From contig CAJFCV020000005.1 of NCBI GenBank assembly GCA_904066235.2, forward strand, positions 12,085,501 to 12,149,500: a stretch of DNA of 64,000 nucleotides. The letters run 5' to 3'. The stretch is from Bursaphelenchus xylophilus (lineage: Eukaryota; Nematoda; Chromadorea; Rhabditida; Aphelenchoididae). The first letter of the stretch is position 1; each line of letters opens with the position of its first letter. The notes below the pieces were generated by a model. The model saw nothing but the letters and a program-made list of their open reading frames with translations, searched no databases and was not told the DNA's origin. Of the stretch, positions 1-12,425 are shown piece by piece. The position numbers were made by a program, and so were the translations under genes.

Positions 1-3000
1 GTAAGCAGCGCGGCTGCTCGCGAGCAGCGGCGGCTCGCTGCAAAAACACAACAACAGCGAATTCACTCACCCCCACCGGTCGGCGAGTCCTCCTCCCCGC
101 GTTTCTCTCGCCCGCCCTCTTCACCGCCACTGGATCTTTTGCGGGCGGGGAGAGCGGCGGGGCAAGTGACTTGCCGATATTCCCGAGCGCCCCTTCGGTA
201 CCGGCAAAGACGGGGAAAGGTAAATGAAAATGGGGATTTGGGGAAGGTTGTTAACGTCTAGACGGGGCCGCAGAACGGGAATGGCAATGGGTTTGGACGT
301 AGGTTACTCAAAGGTTTCCTCGTTATAGCCGTCTGTCGTTTTTTAGGCACAAATCATCACGGGTGAGCCCTGAAAATGGCAGCCTTGGCTTTATTTTGTA
401 AGATTTTTTTGTCTCACTTGTTGAAAATCAAATTTTTAGCTTTGATTCTTCGGCCTCTAAGCAACACCAACCCTTGCAAAAAAAAATTCATAAAATTTTA
501 CGCTCGAGGCTTGATAATATCAGTGTTAGTCGAGGGTGTAAGTGAACCATTCGTGAATGAAACTCGTAAGCCGCTTTACTAAAATCTTTGGGTAACAAAA
601 CCCTTCACTTTTCCCCCGCTTTTCCGATTTGCGATCGGTGATCGAAGACGAAGCCCTCGCGGAAAACTTTGAAAGTGCATTCGCCCTCTTGGCGGAAAGA
701 ATTTGCTGGAAAATGATAGAATTTGGAGCGTAGAGCGAGTTTGAGGATTAACTACAGTTTAAGCTACATTTTCTGCGGATAAATTGAAGATTTCCCAAGC
801 GCCTTAAAGTTGTTTTGCAAAACACCAGCGATTTTTAGTCTTGTTTTCTAGTCTTGGGGCCACAGTAACCAATGTTTCCCGATTTTCGGGCGGTAAATTT
901 CAAAATCTTTATAAGAGCACGCCGTTTCCCCCCTCAGTTGGCTCCACGTTCTCCCCCCAGTCCTCTCACCCCGCCATGCCCCCCAGTTCCCATCCCCCCG
1001 GAAAATCGGTCCCCCGCTTTTTTCGAGTGTAATAGTTTATGGACGGGGAAAAGAATCGGGAAAAAGAGGAGAAGCGAAAAACGAATCAAACATACCAGCC
1101 CAGCGCGCCGAGAATGTCAAGAAAACGCGACCGAGAGTGTGGCGAGAGCAGGGGGGACCGTCGAAAAAACGCGTAAAAGTGCAATTCGTCCGCGAAAAGT
1201 TTGCCCAAAAAGCGGAGAGCGATGCGCTCCGCTTCTCGGGCCCCTCTCCGCCGATTCGCCGCTGTCTACGCGGCTCGACTATAGAAGACGGCGGCGAGGA
1301 AAGACGGAGATGAAGACGAAGGAGAAAAAAGTGTTTACAGCTTTTTTCGCGTTTATTCTCCATCTTCATCTCGACCGTGTTTTTCAACTCATTCCTTCGT
1401 CTTCTCTCTCTCGCTCCGACCAGCCTATATTATTAGTTTAGGATTGTCTTTACAGTAAGGGTGGCAGAGGTTGAGGTTGGTGGATGGCTGAAGGTAATCG
1501 GATCAACTGTCCAAAAGTTGAGCGGAAATTGGAAAAATATCGAAAATGTTTGCGGAAAATGGGGATTTTCTGCAAAATCTTGATAGTTTTTGGTATTTAT
1601 TGACTTAAAACCGCATTTCCAGTTTGTAAAAATCAAATTTTCAATCAAAGAATCTTGTTTGAAGGTGATTTTTAAATTGAAAATTTAATTTTTTCTCGAA
1701 AAATTTAAATTTTTATCGGAAATGTTGAAAAATATGTATTTTAAAACTTTTTTGATGATTTCGGCTAATTTTTTGTAAAATACTCTATCGCCAACTAATT
1801 TTTGAACCAAAATCCTCGGTAAACCACTCAACTTACCCCTCTTTAAGAGGTTTGCATAATCAAATCTCAGTTTTTTTGACGTCGGAAGGCCCTTTGATAA
1901 TTCCTCTTATGCAACCGCATTGTGTAATATCTAGGTCGCAACATACTCGTCTTTTGCATGCAATCTGGGGATAGTCCTCTTCCGACTGTCACGCAATGCC
2001 GCAAATTTTTATCGCTCGAAATCAACCAAATACAAAAAATCAAAAATTTTGTTAATTTTCTTGAGGAAAAGGGTAATTTACTTTATGTTTTGACCAAAAA
2101 ATCGCACTAAAAATATCCAAAATTTAACGAAATTGATGTTTTGAGCTCTTTTAAGCCGTATTTTTGCGGATTAACGACCATTACATCCATCGAAAATTCA
2201 CATTTTGTACTTTGTTGCTCTGTGTGCACCGTGCAGTAGGGCTGAAATCGAATATTCCGTCGTGTTCTCGGTTGGTGGGGCACTTTTTGTCACCACTTTT
2301 TCCCCTCCGAAAACTCATTGCGGCGAAAAGAAATGCGAAGCTTGCGGCGATGCAAACGGATTTTAGGGAGAAAAGGTGAGGGGATTGTTTCAAAATGGTT
2401 TGTAGTCGAAGGTTTAGAGGCTTTTCTTTTATTTAGGATGAGTTTTTTTGAAGAAGGAGTTGTAAAATACGGGTGTAGTTTTCAAGGAGGTCATAGAGAG
2501 GTTTTTGAGGCTTTTTTGGTTTCATAAAATTGCCTAGTAAAATTTTAAGGTGCCTAAGTTCCAAAGAAAAAGTTTTTTATCTAGTTTTGGTACTTTTTGT
2601 TACTAATTTGAGCTTTTTTCGATATTTTTGGGCAAAAACCTTTAAGAAGTCTTGTTTGGAAAATTTTCGCGTATATTTCCATTTTTTATCGGTGAATTTG
2701 TCGACTAAACCGTCTCTAAAAAATCTCTAAATTACGCATTTCCCCTCCTCAGACAAGCCCTTATTGTCTCCCCCGCCTTGGTCCCATCGCGTCGGCCGAG
2801 CAAGTCCGCACATTATAGCCCATAAAAACACGAGCAACTGCCCATTCGAGGCCGGTATTTATGCGATCCGAGGTGAGGTGAAGAGACCACACCAGTGCAT
2901 AAAAACCGGAGCAGCGAGCGTGCCGTGCTCATTCATGTTGTCGCGGAGAGGGAGTGGTGAGGGAAGAGCGCAAAGGCTTGGGAACGGTGATTTTGAATAA

Positions 3001-3128
3001 ATTTTGGAAGTGGAATTTTTCGTTTTTTGGGGTTTTTGTTTAGATTTTTGAATTTTTAATTGTTCTGGGCTGTTACAATTAGTATCTTGTGAGATTTTTA
3101 GCTCGTGCTAAAAATATTGATGCGGAAA
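1..3128. other. No gene recognised; GC-rich start then AT-rich DNA
   Basis: The first 320 bases and 1000-1330 are GC-rich with pyrimidine runs; the rest is AT-rich with T/A homopolymers typical of nematode introns or intergenic DNA. The window opens with GTAAGC, which would fit a splice donor, so base 1 may be the first base of an intron cut by the window edge. Open frames here, the longest about 190 codons at 872-1441, show no domain, no codon bias and no splice support. I see no RNA gene. Confidence 0.4.
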
Positions 3129-3545
3129 ATAAAAGTTACGGATCTTCGTTTTCCGCCGCAAATTTTGGCCTTTTATATGTTACAATACACGTCAAAGAAA
3201 AAGTGAAAAAACAAGGAACCTCGGATCATTGATTTTTGACGAAATGTCGCTGAATTATTGAGTCACAAAAGAAACCTCTCCCAGAGAATTTCGAGAAAAA
3301 TTTTTTTTTCGAAGAGGAAAATAATTTTTCAAGCTCGATAATTCCGTGGCACTTCGCAAAAAAATCAATGATCCGAGATTCCTTGTTTTTTCAATTTTCT
3401 GAAAGAATTGTTTTGACGTGCAATATCTCAGAGTAACGAAAAATGACGTTCGTAATAGCTAAAATAAGAAAAGGTATAAATATTGCAACTCTTCGCCAAG
3501 TCTCCGCCGAGCATCCGCCGACCACCCCACGGCTCTGCCACGCCT
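3129..3545. repeat. Dispersed repeat Q, copy 1, split by a palindromic insert
   Basis: The flanks (about 3129-3188 and 3420-3545) match 28901-29105 closely, sharing GATCTTCGTTTT, CGCCGCAAATTT and CGCCAAGTCTCCGCCGAGC in the same order. The other copy lacks the central 230 bases, so those were inserted later into copy 1. Confidence 0.7.
3189..3419. mobile_element. Palindromic MITE inside repeat Q
   Basis: The ends ACGTCAAA and TTTTGACGT are inverted, and the arms pair through AACAAGGAACCTCGGATCAT against ATGATCCGAGATTCCTTGTT. There is no coding sequence. It is absent from the second Q copy, which acts as an empty-site comparison. Superfamily not assigned. Confidence 0.65.
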
Positions 3546-4497
3546 CAAAACACTTTCTGCAAACTTTTTTGGGTATCCACCTGCCTTACTCCCCCTATCG
3601 ATCGATTTTGTGTTGACCCGAAAGGTCTAGACGCGATATTTTTTATGTCCAAGATTTGCAGAAGTTATTTTTTAGGCGAATTTCGTCTAAAAAGATAGCT
3701 TGCAGAAACGCGATTAAAATGCCCTCTGTAGACTTCACTTTCCCTCGTAGCACGTCAAACTTTACAGTACTCCCCCCAAATTACTGTCCAATTCATCTCC
3801 CCATTTGTCTATCAATCTACCGTAGGCGTTTTCGCTCCGCCAAAGTACCTGATAATCTGTTTACAATCAAAAAACAATCATCCTTCTGCTCGCCTGTAAT
3901 TATAGCCCGTTGAAGAAGATGGGGGGAGAAGATGCGTTTATCAGCAGGATCGATCTCATTCATCATTAAAACGATTTCTTCTTCCATTTTTTGCGTGAAA
4001 AAAACGCCTCAGCCGCCGCCCCGATTCGTAGGTGGGAAGATTTTTTGTTCGCTCGAGAATTTTGAAAGCCAATTTTTCTCTCGCTGGTAGCTATTTTTTC
4101 GATGAAATTCTTGGAGATTTTCCGTAGGAATTACGGTAGGGATCGATGATGTTGTTTGGACTCTTGGCGTCGCTCTGAGCTTGCCCTTTTATACGGCGAG
4201 AAAAAACGAAAAAGGGAGTGGGGATGACACATGGCCAGCACTAATCGGCGATGAGGAAAATGTCAAATTGTAAAAAGTAATGGTAGAAAAAAGGGCTGAC
4301 AAGCGAACTGGATGGACTCTGTTTTTGCCGGAAATGTAGGGATTCAGGTGTGTGCCTTCGATTCAAAAATGGTTTCGTTGGAAAAGTCAGCGCAGTCTCG
4401 AAGTTGTGGACAAGATTTGATCAAAATTTTGTTCAAATTTTCATAAAAAAATCCAATTTTCCAAAAATACAAAATTAGCAAAGATCGTGTTTAACTA
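3546..4497. other. Intergenic, no gene recognised
   Basis: Unremarkable AT-rich sequence with pyrimidine-rich stretches. No convincing exon, RNA gene or terminal inverted repeat seen. Confidence 0.4.
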
Positions 4498-4801
4498 CAG
4501 GGTGACAAAGAAAAAATGCAACTCATATTCATGGCCATATTTTGTCTAAGACACCAAAGTTAACTAAAGTAAAGGTAAATATCAGCAACACAGAGTATTG
4601 TAAATAGTATGCTCAGTCAGTTTTAAGATGGCTGTTCTTGGCGCCGAGATAGAGCTCAAAACGTGACTTTAAATTTTGGGCGATTCGCCGGAGCTTTTTT
4701 TGGAGAAATCGGTCCCGTTCTTACCGCAGCGATCAATTAGCGGCTCCAAACATTTTTGACGTGAACTAGAGGTCTTGACCTCCAACCGAAGAAAAAACAT
4801 A

Positions 4802-6342
4802 CAGTGGCGGTCAAAAAAACGGCCACCCCAAGATGATGCGCTCTAACGCAGAAGAGAGTGGTCGTATGAAGATAAATATGGTATCATTGTAAAGCTTACG
4901 GAATACTAAGACGTGCGACTATACGCTTGTGGTACTGTAGTACTGGCCTAGCACGTACTGCAGCAAGATGTTCTTTTGGCCTGGTCAAAAAAAATGGCCA
5001 CCCATAATTATTTTGCTTTAAACGCGGTGTATGTTAGAAATTGCCGCCATATGGGACTGGACTAGGATAGCTATATCAATACACACAAATTCCAGTATTT
5101 TTTACTTTGTATATATGCCCTCAGGCATCAGTCAAGGTTGATGACCTTGTTCATGGTTAAGGCCCGGCCAAATTTTTTTTTGGGTTTGTGCCGTTGTTTT
5201 GATAATCCAAAGCAATACTGTAGACGGTATTGATCGTATTCGTGTGTAAGACTGCCCACTTTTGCCAAAATTGCGCCTCTTTTGATAAGAAAACTCAAAA
5301 AATGAAATATTTTGACCTAATTTTCTCCAAAAATCCGTTTTGGAGGCCGCTAAACAATGAATGTAGAACCTTAAACAGGTTTTATTTGTACAAGAACATC
5401 ATGGACATTTGTTTTAACACGGCGCCGATTAAAGGAAACGACCGCCCGAAACGACAGATACCGTTTTGTTACAGCTTTCGACTTCATGAAGTAATCATGA
5501 ATTTTGTCCGGTTCCGAAACCTCGTTGAATAGAAATTAGAACATAGTATAGCATTTGTGGCGTAGTTGAGATACCACTTAATCATTTAACGATAAATATG
5601 AGCCCCTAATGCGAAAATTCGGGTTGCAGACCTTGACAAAGTTTATGACTATTTCCTGAAGTCGAAAACTGTAACAAAAGGGTATCTGTCGTTTCGGGCG
5701 GTCGTTTCCTTTAATCGGTGCCGTGTTAAAACAAATGTCCATGATGTTCTTGTACAAATAAAACCTATTTAAGGTTCTACATTCATTGTTTAGCGGCCTC
5801 CAAAACGGATTTTTGGAGAAAATTAGGTCAAAATATTTCATTTTTTGAGTTTTCTTATCAAAAGAGGCGCAATTTTGGCAAAAGTGGGCAGTCTTACACA
5901 CGAATACGATCAATACCGTCTACAGTATCGCTTTGGATTATCAAAATAACGGCACAAACCCAAAAAAAAATTTGGCCGGGCCTTAACCATGAACAAGGTC
6001 ATCAACCTTGACTGATGCCTGAGGGCATACATACAAAGTAAAAAATACTGGAATTTGTGTGTATTGATATAGCTATCCTAGTCCAGTCCCATATGGCTGC
6101 AATTTCTAACATACACCGCGTTTAAAGCAAAATAATTATGGGTGGCCATTTTTTTTGACCAGGCCAAAACAACATCTTGCTCCAGTACGTGCTAGGCCAG
6201 TACTACAGTACCACAAGCGTATAGTCGCACGTCTTAGTATTCCGTAAGCTTTACAATGATACCATATTTATCTTCCTACGACCACTCTCTTCTGCGTTAG
6301 AGCGCATCATCTTGGGGTGGCCGTTTTTTTTGACCGCCACTG
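4802..6342. mobile_element. 1541-bp foldback element with about 770-bp arms and Tc1-like ends
   Basis: The sequence is almost a perfect inverted repeat about a centre near 5572. The ends CAGTGGCGGTCAAAAAAAC and its complement are flanked by TA on both sides. A related motif, TCAAAAAAAATGGCCACCC, recurs about 180 bp inside each end, giving the IR/DR arrangement of double transposase-binding sites known in some Tc1 elements. Each arm carries the same roughly 100-codon open frame in opposite orientation, which I do not recognise and treat as incidental. It is inserted into the older Tc1/mariner copy. Confidence 0.88.
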
Positions 6343-6344
6343 TA

Positions 6345-7165
6345 GTCCACCGGATTCAGATCCGGCCAGTAGGCGGCCATTTCGCAGACCACCTAAAATC
6401 GGGAAAACAGGTCCTTTCCTGGCCTTGCGTCTTTTTTGCTTTATGGGCGGTGGCGGAATCCTGCTACGGTGTCCATTTTGAATCGCCAAGGTGCTATTGA
6501 GTCCACGGATTCACGTTGGCTTCCAAAATCTGGCTGCTAGACTTATCGGTTTGGTTTTGACTCTTTTATCCAAGAAAACCAAGGATATCACGCCGCTGGC
6601 GCAAAACTTTGCCCCAGACCATGAGAGGCCGGATTTTGACAGGGTTCAAAAATAGCGTATGGTTTTTGACTCTAAACAGTCCAACTCCTGTCATTCTGGT
6701 GGTTGTAGGCCTGCTCGGTGTTGAAATATTTCTCATCGACGGACAGGATCTTCTGTCACCGCTGAGCTGCGGCGCGACGCTTGAATTTTCGACATTTTTT
6801 CGGATATTGTTGCTTGTAGTATTCCGTGAGGCGTTAGGTTTTTGGAGCTTGTTAGGCTTGCGCTACGGTGCATTGCTGGCCATTCATCGACCAGCTGCTG
6901 TGTTGATGACGGTCTGCCGGGCAATCTTTTTCATGGACACCATCAGATTTTGCTTCACTCGCTTTTTGATGATCTCAAAGTTGCCAGAAGTGTTCAAGAT
7001 GCGCTTTCTTCTATTTCCTGGGCACTTAACATCGTGGCCAAGCTCGTGGATTTGTTTGGTGGCTTTTGGCGTAGCAAATTTTCCTACACCGAGCAGTTTA
7101 GCAATCTCACACTGTCCTTTTTCTTCCCGAAACAGGTTTAAGATCGAGGTCCCTCTGTTTGACAC
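6345..7165 (-). pseudogene. Broken Tc1/mariner transposase
   Basis: Reading from 7165 downwards, the first about 93 codons contain a helix-turn-helix-like segment (CEIAKLLGVGK) as in the N-terminal DNA-binding part of Tc1/mariner transposases. After a frameshift the catalytic core is recognisable: ILSVDEKYF, with the first catalytic Asp, then HQNDRSW, an in-frame stop, and in a shifted frame RPLMVWGKVLR, matching the family's xMVWG motif. Frameshifts, stops and the nested foldback rule out a working enzyme. The C-terminal part with the last catalytic residue was not found intact. Confidence 0.82.
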
Positions 7166-7327
7166 TCAATACAAAGATGATAATCAATCGATATGGGCAT
7201 AGAAATCAAAAGACTAGGACAGAAAAACACGGAGAATTTAATGGTATAAAAAATATTTCGCCACACCTAAAGATTTTCGCGGCAGGACCCATGAAAAAAA
7301 GTTGCATTTTTTATTTGTCACCCTGTA

Positions 7328-8120
7328 TTTCGCATGTGTCTTGGAAGAAATACTCTAAATGTGCCCCAAATTTCATCAAAAACTGAGCGAAATTTCGACC
7401 ATTTTTGGTCTACTACAATATCCATCCGAAAATGCTCGAAAACTCTGTCAAATCCCTGAAATTCCTACAGTATTCCCGCCATTGCGATCAATGCTCATTA
7501 ATAATCTTTGAAGAATACGAAAAATCGAGTCGAATTTAGGTAGCGAAACGCATTTTTCTCCCCCCTCAATTTCTCTCGCACCCTCTTCGCCTCGCATTCT
7601 CCCTCGTCGTTTTTTCGTTTTTCTTTCGATTTCGTACCCTTTTTACCGAGAGATGTTTCTCTCTCGACGTCCCTAAAATCCGTCGCCGCTTTTTTTCTCG
7701 TTCTCCGCATAAAATGCTCCAAAATTGCTCCGTCTCCACTCGCTCCCTTCGCCTATTGTGCTATTGATTTTCGCAGCGGATTTGGCACGAGATTTTTGGG
7801 AAGGAAAATGGGATTTTGGTTGGTATTTAGACTAGAAGAGGGAGCTATCTGTGTAGTGAATAGAATGGTCCAAAAAATCTTTTTCCAGAAAGTTGTTGAA
7901 CATCCGGTTATTTCGCGGATTTTCGATACGAAAGTCAAAAAATGTTTTTTATGTTGAGGTAGCACTTTCTTGGGACTAAAAATTTTAGTCGCATGTTCCA
8001 TGGCGCGCAAGTTCAACTTTTTTGTTAAAAAATATTGTGGTAGGCCACCGTTGCCATCCAAAATCAATCGTTTTGCTAGATTTTGGCAAGGATCTCAAAT
8101 TCACCCCCTAATTTTAAAGT
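7328..8120. other. Intergenic, pyrimidine-rich; no gene recognised
   Basis: 7550-7760 is strongly pyrimidine-rich (CTCTCTCG, CCCTCGTCG runs), possibly a promoter-type stretch. No exon with splice support found. Confidence 0.35.
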
Positions 8121-8434
8121 GCTGGTACAATTTTTTGGAAAAAGGAGTGAAAATCGTGAAATATAAAATAAGGAATATCTGGATGTAACGAACACTTCAA
8201 TAAAGAGATACTAGTTCTTCCGGATAGTCGCCAGACTGATTTTTGGAGTTTGCACTGTGCAATTATCTTTTTTGGGCCGTTGCCCTGACTTTTTTCGCAC
8301 AGTGCAAACACCAAAAATCAGTCTGGCGACTTTCCGGAACAACTAGTATCTCTTTATTGAAGTGTTCGTTAGATTCACGTATTCCTTATTTTCTATTCCG
8401 CGATTTCCACTCCTTTTTCGCAAAAAATTGTACC
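8121..8434. mobile_element. Palindromic MITE, about 314 bp
   Basis: The outer arms CTGGTACAATTTTTTGG and CGCAAAAAATTGTACCAG pair, and pairing continues inward through ACACTTCAATAAAGAGATAC, CTAGTTCTTCCGGA and CAGACTGATTTTTGG. The core contains TGCACTGTGCA, the palindrome shared by the E repeats. No coding capacity. Confidence 0.75.
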
Positions 8435-9259
8435 AGATCACCACTATCCGCCGAAATCCGGCTTCATCCCGGATGTTTGGCCAAAAATTTTAAAAAAAGG
8501 AGGTCTCCAAGATTTACAGTAACCCTGAGCCGCTCTTCTCTTACAATCACATGTTCCGCGTTGTTTTGTCCGCGAATTCGGGCCATTTTGGCTGGAGAAA
8601 GAAAACACTCTTCAATCGTTATCTTTCAGCGGACTTGACGTTAAGAAATCCGGCCGGTGCGATTTGTCGGGGGCTCACCAACTTGGACACAACACAAAAT
8701 CTACTTTCTCTCTCTCATTTTCGTATTTTGTTTTTTTTTTTTTGGTTTCTTCGAAATTCTTCATCTCATACCGATTAGAGCATTTACCCCTAGTACAACA
8801 AATAAAGAACCCTGTTTCTGCAAGATTTTACTCCCAATTTTATTTTGAACTGTGATTTTTGGATTGGATTTGGAACGATTGAGCATAAAAGGTAAGGTTT
8901 TTTTATTTATCTTTGAATTTTTAGGCAAAATTGAGGTGGCAAATGGGATTTTTAACCGGAAAACGGGTTGCCGGAAGTTCGTTAAAGCTCTTTTAAAGCT
9001 CCTTTCTGGGATTAGTCGAAATTTTGAATAATAAATTCTGCTAAGATTTGCGTATTTTAGCTAAAATTTGCATAATTCTTGCGAATTAGCTTACTTTTCG
9101 AATTAAAAAAATTTTTTGCGAATGTTTATTGGACTTGATTAAAATTTATGACACTAAAATTACTCATTTTTTCTCCAATTTGCATAATTTCCACAAATTT
9201 TCATCCTAAATTTTTCAAAATTTTTCTCCAAAAAACCAAAAATGGGGTTTTTTTTTCAG
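8435..9259 (+). other. Upstream region of the MADF gene; possible 5'UTR exon and intron
   Basis: AAAAG|GTAAGG at 8887-8897 is a good splice donor, and the next strong acceptor is TTTTTTTTCAG ending at 9259, directly before the MADF start codon. A non-coding 5' exon spliced into the start exon, or trans-splicing of a leader at 9259, would both fit. No transcript evidence. Confidence 0.4.
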
Positions 9260-11293
9260 ATGACCAAATTGTTCACAGAAGAGGAGGTCATACAGTTATG
9301 TCAGGCCATCCGCTCCCATCCTTCGCTCTACGACCCGGCCGACCCCAACTTCGGCAAAAGCCTGCCGAATAAGCTGGTCTGGGAGAGTATAGCAAAGCAA
9401 TTCGAGAAGAAGAATTTTACAGGTGAGTGTATTTTGGTTTTTTTTTATTTGATTTTTAGAAGATTTGGAGAGCAATTTGGAAATTTTGTTTGCTTTTTTG
9501 TCGATAAAATTGATTTTGTCTCAATTTTTTCGATTTGTTCTGACGGATTTCGATGAAATTTCGTATCACTTTCGAATAAAATTTTTCACGACATTTTTTT
9601 GGCGTTTTATTTGCAGAAAACATCAAGATTTTTTTGGTCGGAAATTGAAAAAAGCACATTTTCTTCAAATATTTTCTTTTTCGTTTCAGCCGACGATGTG
9701 AAGCTAAAATGGAAAAACCTCCGCGACACGATGGCCTTATTGCTCCGCAAATCCAACCGAGATCCCAACACATGGCGCTTCTACGAGCACTGCTGCTTCC
9801 TGAACAATTACGAGCGCCCACAACGGCGGAATCACCGGAAAAACCCGCTGCAGCTGAAGACCGCCGACACGGAACCCAAACAGCCGAAACTGGCGACCAC
9901 CACGACGCCCGAGCAGTTCCTCGCCAACAACAACACGATGCTGATGACGGCGATGAAGCTGCACAACGAAAGCAGCAACGACTCGATCCTGTCGAACATC
10001 CAGCAGCGCCTGAACAGCCAAATGCTGTTGCCGAACACGACGACGGCGAGCGTCATGTCCACGATTCCGACGCCGCAGCCGCAACGGCCCGTCGCCACCG
10101 TGATGGCGGCCAAGGAAGAGACGCCCGCGGCGCGGCACGCCCCACTCACCGAAGAATCGCCGCCCATGTGCGCCGAGGACTCGAGCTCCCGGGAACCGTT
10201 CAGTTTCGATGAGGCTTCGAGGGACTCAATCCTGCTGCAGCAGTTGGCCTCCCAGAACCCAACGTTGCTGGCAACGCCGCTGAGCGCGCACAGTCATTTG
10301 CCGAGATTGCCAAGTCAGCCGAGTTTTGTTCAGTCGACGCCGACCAGAGATCTTTATGATGTGTTTGGTAAGTTCGAGTTTTGTTGTTTGTTTTTTCTGA
10401 GTTTAGAGAAAATGGAAATGGATGAAAATTAGATGAATCTGGTCTTTTTTATTTGGATTTGGGCTATGTATCAGTGTGTCGGGAAAATAATGGGGAATCT
10501 GTCGCAAAATCGCCGCCGAGAAAATGAATTGTGTCGCGGCAAAATCAAATTGCTTTTCACTTCAACGCCACGAACGGCGCAGCGACATTGTCCTTATTAT
10601 TTTCCAGATAGACTGGTAAAATACCAAATTTTTTCAATTTATTGCGCTCCTTTTTCATGTCAGGCGAAAGAACGTCATTTTTGATTCTAAAAATCCGAAA
10701 AAAATCGAATTTCTGACAAAGGTCAACCTAAGAGTTTTGGTGGTTGCTGAAAATTGTGAGATGAAAATTTCGGGGGTCCTTAGAAATTTCGAATTTGCAC
10801 CAACTTTCGGCTAAATCGGAGCGCAAAAAATCTTCGAAAATAAAAAAAATTGTGTTTAGGGCAAAAAAATTGCTTTTTGGCCACTTTTAAGCCAAAAATT
10901 TTGGTAATTTCTGAAAAGCGCGAGCTAAAAATTTCGAGAAAATAATGAGCGCAGTGAAGCGAAAAAGAATTTGATTTTGCCGCGACACTGTTCGTTTTCT
11001 CGGAGGCGATACGATTTTTGATGCGACAGAGTGCTCATTATTTTCCCGACAGACTGATACTCAAAATTCGCTCAAAAATCGCAAATTTTTTTTTGGAAAC
11101 GAAAGAAAGTAGGAAATTCTTATTTTTTTCTCCTAATCCCTTCCATTTTGCAGGCGAAGAGACGGCGATGAGGTTGCGCGCGATCGACTCGAGCGGCGAC
11201 CGCGCCCTCTTCCTGAAGGCGCGCCGCAGCATCAACAACGCGCTGGAAGAGGCGGAAATGGAGATGAACAACCGCAGCCGTCAGTCCCATTAA
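9260..11293 (+). CDS. MADF-domain putative transcriptional regulator
   Basis: Three exons, 9260-9422, 9690-10367 and 11154-11293, joined in phases 1 and 1, give a 326-residue protein. Residues about 5-95 form a MADF domain, a Myb/SANT-like DNA-binding fold: an acidic-hydrophobic first helix (EEEVIQLCQAIRSHPSLYD), a conserved Trp (LVWESIAKQF) and the closing WKNLRDTM segment. The middle is Q/T/P-rich low complexity. The C-terminal 46 residues (AMRLRAIDSSGDRALFLKAR) are helical and charged; I do not recognise a BESS motif. The start is the ATG immediately after a strong acceptor. Exons are GC-rich compared with flanking DNA. Intron 2 holds two K transposons. Role inferred from the family: sequence-specific nuclear factor. 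Confidence 0.88.
10471..10616. mobile_element. K MITE copy 1
   Basis: Ends TCAGTGTGTCGGGAAAATAA and its inverse, flanked by TA. Subfamily 1 interior. Lies in MADF intron 2. Confidence 0.85.
10936..11057. mobile_element. K MITE copy 2, left end eroded
   Basis: The right end TTTTCCCGACAGACTGA followed by TA is intact; the left end is reduced to GAGAAAATAATGAGC. Lies in MADF intron 2. Confidence 0.75.
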
Positions 11294-11314
11294 ACCGAAC
11301 GGAAAGAAATCGCG

Positions 11315-11320
11315 AATAAA
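11315..11320 (+). promoter_or_regulatory. Polyadenylation signal of the MADF gene
   Basis: AATAAA lies 22 bases after the TAA stop, a usual spacing for nematode 3' ends. Confidence 0.6.
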
Positions 11321-11618
11321 CAGAGAGATAGTATTCAAACCCTTGTTTTGTTATAACGCCCCCCTCATGAAGAATGTCCAACCTGCATTTATCCTCCACC
11401 CCCGACCCACAACCTTGTTTTGTCGCCTGGTTCAGTCTGCCAGTGTTCGCATATAATTATAAAAAAAGTCAATATAAATATTAGATTCCTTGTTTCTGCG
11501 TAGTAAAAGGCTAAACACATTGAAAGGAGTGAGTATTGTCCGGGTTCCGGGTTGATGAGGGATGGTTCGGAAAAGTTTTGCGGTTTTTTTTTTTGTTGTT
11601 GAATCGGACTCTAACCTA
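11321..11618. other. Short intergenic gap
   Basis: Nothing recognised. Confidence 0.4.
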
Positions 11619-11867
11619 CAGTGGGGGACCTAATCCAGTGGCAAAAAACGTTCCATTTTGCATCCAGAAAGTATCAAAAAATGTGGTAAAACACCTCCCT
11701 TTCCATGTGAAAAAACTCAGATTTCAAAAGCGCGGCCCCTCTTTTTGTGAGGGAAACCTTCAAAGCGAAGTTTTTTTTGCTTCGAAAGGGAAGCATTTTG
11801 CCACATTTTTGATGCTTCCCGGATGCAAAATGATACGTGTTTTGCCACTGGTTCAGGTCCCTCACTG
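11619..11867. mobile_element. D MITE copy 1
   Basis: Inverted ends CAGTGGGGGACC and GGTCCCTCACTG flanked by TA. The arms share AGTATCAAAAAATGTGG and GCATTTTGCCACATTTTTGA with the other D copies. Near-palindromic, about 250 bp, no coding capacity. Confidence 0.85.
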
Positions 11868-12178
11868 TATGTTGCAGAGATTAAATGTAAGTATAGCTCG
11901 ATTAGGCCCGCAAATTGTCACAAAAAATGGTCCCGAATTTGCTATAAAAACGTTTCACGGAGGCCCAGCGGTACAACGCTTTTTTAAAAGTTCGTAGACT
12001 CTTTGTCGCCAGCTTTCCACACTGAATTTTACCTTTTGCACTCTGCAGTTGAAATATCGCAGGTTTTTTTTCAACTACGTTGCCGCGAATTCAGCGAGCG
12101 CGACAAACATTTCACAGTGCAAAAAGAGGCAAAATGCAGCCGCGAAAAGAGTCTACCCACTTTTGAAAAAGTGTGGTA

Positions 12179-12425
12179 CAGTTGGAGACTTGATCTAGTA
12201 GCAAAAAACGTTCCATTTTGCATCCAGGAGGTATCAAAAAATGTGGCAAAATGCTTCCCTCTCCAACTGAAAAAACTCCGATTTCAAAAGCGCGCAAACT
12301 GTTTTTGTGAGGGAAAGGGCGCGGCCTTCAAAACGAAGTTTTTTCACTTGGAGAGGGAAGCATTTTGCCACATTTTTGATGCTTTCCGTGTGCAAAATGG
12401 TACGTTTTTTGCCGCTGGATCCATC
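12179..12425. mobile_element. D MITE copy 2, diverged ends
   Basis: The left end CAGTTGGAGACTTGATC follows TA; the interior matches copy 1. The right end fades after TTGCCGCTGGATCC. Flanked by CACAGTGCAAAA-type E sequence. Confidence 0.75.

Larger units (their letters stand above)
4498..7325 (-). mobile_element. Decayed Tc1/mariner-type transposon, split by a nested foldback
   Basis: The ends CAGGGTGACAAAG and CTTTGTCACCCTG-type sequence are inverted and continue into an AAATGCAACT/AGTTGCATTT match. Both ends are flanked by TA, the target duplicated by this superfamily. Removing the nested element (4802-6342) and one TA leaves about 1.28 kb, the normal size of an autonomous Tc1/mariner element. 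The transposase reading frame runs on the minus strand and is broken. Confidence 0.85.

Noticed and set aside
872..1441. 189-codon open frame in GC-rich DNA
   Set aside because: Low-complexity Arg/Pro-rich text, no splice sites or domain, and an equally long frame overlaps on the other strand.
5230..5913. Two identical 100-codon proteins facing each other
   Set aside because: They are the same arm of the foldback read in opposite directions; no family, no start context.
9709..10212. 167-codon frame overlapping the MADF gene
   Set aside because: Shadow frame of MADF exon 2; the MADF reading has a domain and consistent splicing.
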